Shown piece by piece: positions 61,666-64,000 of a stretch of 64,000 nt of DNA. This DNA is from Fibrobacterota bacterium (lineage in GTDB: Bacteria; Fibrobacterota; Chitinivibrionia; Chitinivibrionales; Chitinispirillaceae). Numbering within the stretch: position 1 is the stretch's first letter; each line of letters starts with the position of its first letter. The position numbers were made by a program, and so were the translations under genes. The notes under the pieces were generated by a model. That model did not search any database. It saw nothing but the letters and a program-made list of their open reading frames with translations, and was not told the origin of the DNA. Where the stretch lies: positions 310,001 to 374,000 of the forward strand of contig JAEZKC010000059.1 of the NCBI GenBank assembly GCA_023436205.1, read 5' to 3'.

Positions 61666-64000
61666 ATGTTTAAAGTAAAATTGACAATAGTGGCTTTGGC
61701 TGTTTCGATAAGCATGGCTCAATCTCTGGATTTTCAGCTTGAACTGGATCCCTCAAAGGAGAATGCGCTCCCTGCGGCTATTCTCAAGGCTGCCGATGAG
61801 GCGTACGAAACAAATATGAGGGGATTGGACGCTCTTGATAAGAAAGATTACCCCTCAGCACTCAAGCATTTTGACGAGGCTCTTGAGATTTTTCCGCAGT
61901 ACAGCGATGCACTAAACAACCGCGGTGTGGTGTTGTTTCGTCGGGGTGATGTTATGGGGGCAACTCGCACCTGGGAAGAGGTGGTTAAGAGAGATTCTGA
62001 ATACAGTGTCGGTTTTTACAATCTGGGGTTAGTCCATCTTTATGATAAGAATTACAAAGATGCTCAGAAAATGTTTGAGGCTGCCATTAAGGTTAACAAG
62101 AAATTTCCTGAGGCAATCACTCGACTGGGGATTGTTTACCTGTTGACAAACAACAGGGCTGCCGCTCTGGATAATTTTGAGCGGGCGTACAAAGTGGCGC
62201 CTACTCACCAGGATGCATGGAGTTTTTATTCCTACGGTCTGCTTTTAAGCGGTGACACAGTAAAAGCAGTAACTGTGCTCAAGGCGGCTGGTGACAAAAT
62301 GGAGGCTCTTTGCCAGCTTGGCAGAATTGAGGGGATCAGAAAGAACTACAAAAGTGCCGGTGAATATCTGTCCAGAGCGATTGATCTGGGGGCAGATCCC
62401 TCTGTTCTGGTTGAACTGGCTTCAGTACAGATGGACGGTGGTGACAACGGTGCTGCACTATCGACACTGGACAGGTATTTTTCAAAGGAGATTCGTCCCT
62501 CATCGGATGCCTGGCTTCTTGCCGGGCTTGCAGCAAAGGAATCCAAAGGTGTTCCCAAGGCGCTTGAATATTATGAAAGAGGACTCCGGCAGTATCCACG
62601 AGACCCGCTGCTTAGGTACAATGCCGGGCAGATCTATTTCATGCAGAAAAAGCTTGATCGGGCTGAAGGAATGTGGGAAGGGCTTGCAGATTCGCTTCAG
62701 GAACCATCGCTTTTTTACATGAGAGCCCTGGCTGCCCGTCAAAGAAAAGACCTTGCCTCTGCCGAAAAGTACATTCTGAAGGCGCTATCCATGGATGACA
62801 AAGCGGAATACCATGATTTTCTGGGAGTAATTCATCATACTCGAGGAGCTCACGACAAGGCCGAAGAGGAGTTCCGGAAAGCACTCAAGATCAATCCTAA
62901 TTTGAAAAGCGCCCAGCTCAATCTGGCTATGAAGAGTAAATCATCAGTTGATCTTGACGCAGCTGTTTCTCAGCTGTCAAAGCAGCTTGAATTGTGCAAG
63001 GGAGACAGTTGTGCTGATTTGGCTGTGCAGGTGTCGGTTCTTCATTATTACCGAAAAGATTATGCAAAGGCGGTTGCCTTACTTTCTACTGTAAAGAACA
63101 AAGACGAAAAGATCTATCACCACCTCGTGCTTTTCCACAAAGAACTTCAGGAGTATGAAAAAGCAATTACTGTTCTGGAGGAGGCTCGCGCTAAGCTTGT
63201 GCTTGAGCCCGGTATGGAATATGAACTTTCTGAACTGTACCTTATCGCAGGTAAAACTGACAAAGCGGTGAAATCATTTCAGGACCTCATCCCCAAATGG
63301 AAGGAAAATCCCTGGCGACTTTATTATCAGCTTGGATACGCCTTGATGGAGCAGAATGATCTGCAGAGCGCCAAAATGTATTTCGAAAAGAGTCTTTCTG
63401 CTAAAAAGGACAATCCGGCAGCACGTGGTCTTCTGGCGTTTGTGCTTAATCGTACGGGGAATGTTGAACAGGCTAGAGTTCATTGGGAAAAAAACATAAA
63501 GGATGATCCTCAGAATCCGGTACTTCATATAAACATGGGATTATCTCACGAAAGAGAGGGGCGGTACGAGCAGGCGCTTGAGTACTACAAAAAAGCTCTG
63601 GCTCTAAAGCCTGATGACAAGTCGATCAACATCAATATCGGTAATGCTTATGTGGGTCTGGACAGAACTGCAGAAGCGATGAATGCCTTCAAGGCAGCAC
63701 TGGAAACCGACAAAAGGGACCTTGCGGCATACAATCTTTTCCTTCTTGCAAAGAAAAAGAATGACAAATCTAAAGCGACTGAAATGAGCGGAATCCTTAA
63801 AAAAGAGTTTCCAACTTCGATTCACACTCGCAGAGTATCAGCGGAAATGGCGTTCTGGAACGGGGATACTCTTGGTGCTCAGAAATCCCTTGAAGCGCTG
63901 GATGAGAAGGATGCTTACGACTGGTACGCACTGGGTAGAATCTACGCAGCAAAAGGTCAGAGGGAAGAGGCGCAGAAAGCGTTGGCAAAGTTGCCCTCGG
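61666..64000 (+). CDS. Very large exported TPR protein (partial, right edge)
   Basis: The frame is open from the ATG at 61666 (SD GAGGAG) to the edge: at least 778 residues. Signal peptide MFKVKLTIVALAVSISMA. Continuous TPR repeats throughout, for example KKDYPSALKHFDEALEIFPQ, YKDAQKMFEAAIKVNKKFPE, HDKAEEEFRKALKINPNLKS and GRYEQALEYYKKALALKPDD. No other domain is visible yet. Likely a periplasmic or outer-membrane scaffold; its C-terminus lies beyond the window. Downstream of the HAD gene by 2 nt. Confidence 0.9.
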   Translation, partial: MFKVKLTIVALAVSISMAQSLDFQLELDPSKENALPAAILKAADEAYETNMRGLDALDKKDYPSALKHFDEALEIFPQYSDALNNRGVVLFRRGDVMGATRTWEEVVKRDSEYSVGFYNLGLVHLYDKNYKDAQKMFEAAIKVNKKFPEAITRLGIVYLLTNNRAAALDNFERAYKVAPTHQDAWSFYSYGLLLSGDTVKAVTVLKAAGDKMEALCQLGRIEGIRKNYKSAGEYLSRAIDLGADPSVLVELASVQMDGGDNGAALSTLDRYFSKEIRPSSDAWLLAGLAAKESKGVPKALEYYERGLRQYPRDPLLRYNAGQIYFMQKKLDRAEGMWEGLADSLQEPSLFYMRALAARQRKDLASAEKYILKALSMDDKAEYHDFLGVIHHTRGAHDKAEEEFRKALKINPNLKSAQLNLAMKSKSSVDLDAAVSQLSKQLELCKGDSCADLAVQVSVLHYYRKDYAKAVALLSTVKNKDEKIYHHLVLFHKELQEYEKAITVLEEARAKLVLEPGMEYELSELYLIAGKTDKAVKSFQDLIPKWKENPWRLYYQLGYALMEQNDLQSAKMYFEKSLSAKKDNPAARGLLAFVLNRTGNVEQARVHWEKNIKDDPQNPVLHINMGLSHEREGRYEQALEYYKKALALKPDDKSININIGNAYVGLDRTAEAMNAFKAALETDKRDLAAYNLFLLAKKKNDKSKATEMSGILKKEFPTSIHTRRVSAEMAFWNGDTLGAQKSLEALDEKDAYDWYALGRIYAAKGQREEAQKALAKLPS

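Noticed and set aside
1..64000. CRISPR array
   Set aside because: No set of regularly spaced direct repeats of 25-40 nt was seen anywhere in the window.

Overview
The window reads as a Gram-negative bacterial chromosome. The evidence is a complete Tol-Pal locus, an RND-type tripartite exporter, many signal peptides and lipoboxes, and predicted outer-membrane beta-strand proteins. The best guess is a member of the Fibrobacterota or a neighbouring FCB lineage. That guess rests on lipoproteins with a DNxxDPxGxNY-type N-terminus, a pectate lyase ending in a T9SS-like C-terminal sorting domain, and a DUF3078-like protein; no marker gene in the window proves it. Almost all sequence is coding, in short co-directional operons. 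No CRISPR array, prophage or complete insertion sequence was seen.

Layout. 1-6400 (minus strand): the classical translation operon thrS-infC-rpmI-rplT-pheS-pheT, with pheT running off the left edge. infC appears to start at an AUU codon, and thrS sits behind a structured leader and tRNA-Val(GAC). 6556-8002: an NTF2-like protein, a small acidic protein, tRNA-Leu(CAA) and a frameshifted GtrA-like gene. 8101-14060: a compact three-gene operon behind a good sigma70-type promoter, encoding a membrane Ser/Thr kinase, a secreted beta-helix-like protein and a 1060-residue Ig/LamG-like lipoprotein. 14111-17674: greA, larE, ettA and a cold-shock gene. 17854-24079 (minus): a chemotaxis operon cheA-cheW-cheB-response regulator-cheR-cheY with no flagellar genes; one chemoreceptor lies at 38.6-40.3 kb. 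24290-27846: a DUF4139 protein, yceH, dtd and a predicted outer-membrane protein. 28105-33613: a TolC / membrane-fusion / RND permease operon whose permease appears to lack the usual proton-relay residues.

33.7-35.7 kb is the only clearly accessory patch. It holds a broken Rhs/YD-repeat remnant, frameshifted HepT- and MntA-like genes, and an Rpn-family nuclease. Then follow a pectate lyase (minus), the chemoreceptor (minus), and purH, topA and trmFO (plus). 46.4-51.9 kb is tolQ-tolR-tolA-tolB-pal followed by two cpoB-like paralogues with a terminator between them. 51.9-58.6 kb (minus) carries secreted envelope proteins: an OmpA-family glycine-zipper lipoprotein, two related Ig-like lipoproteins and a TPR protein, plus a candidate small RNA. 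The right end holds a SemiSWEET transporter, two minus-strand genes, an HAD hydrolase and a very large TPR protein cut by the window edge.

The dominant theme is envelope biology layered on housekeeping genes. The items most worth following up are the atypical RND permease, the kinase/beta-helix/lipoprotein operon, the thrS leader and infC start, and the candidate small RNA near 53.4 kb. Promoters, hairpins and alignments below were judged by eye.
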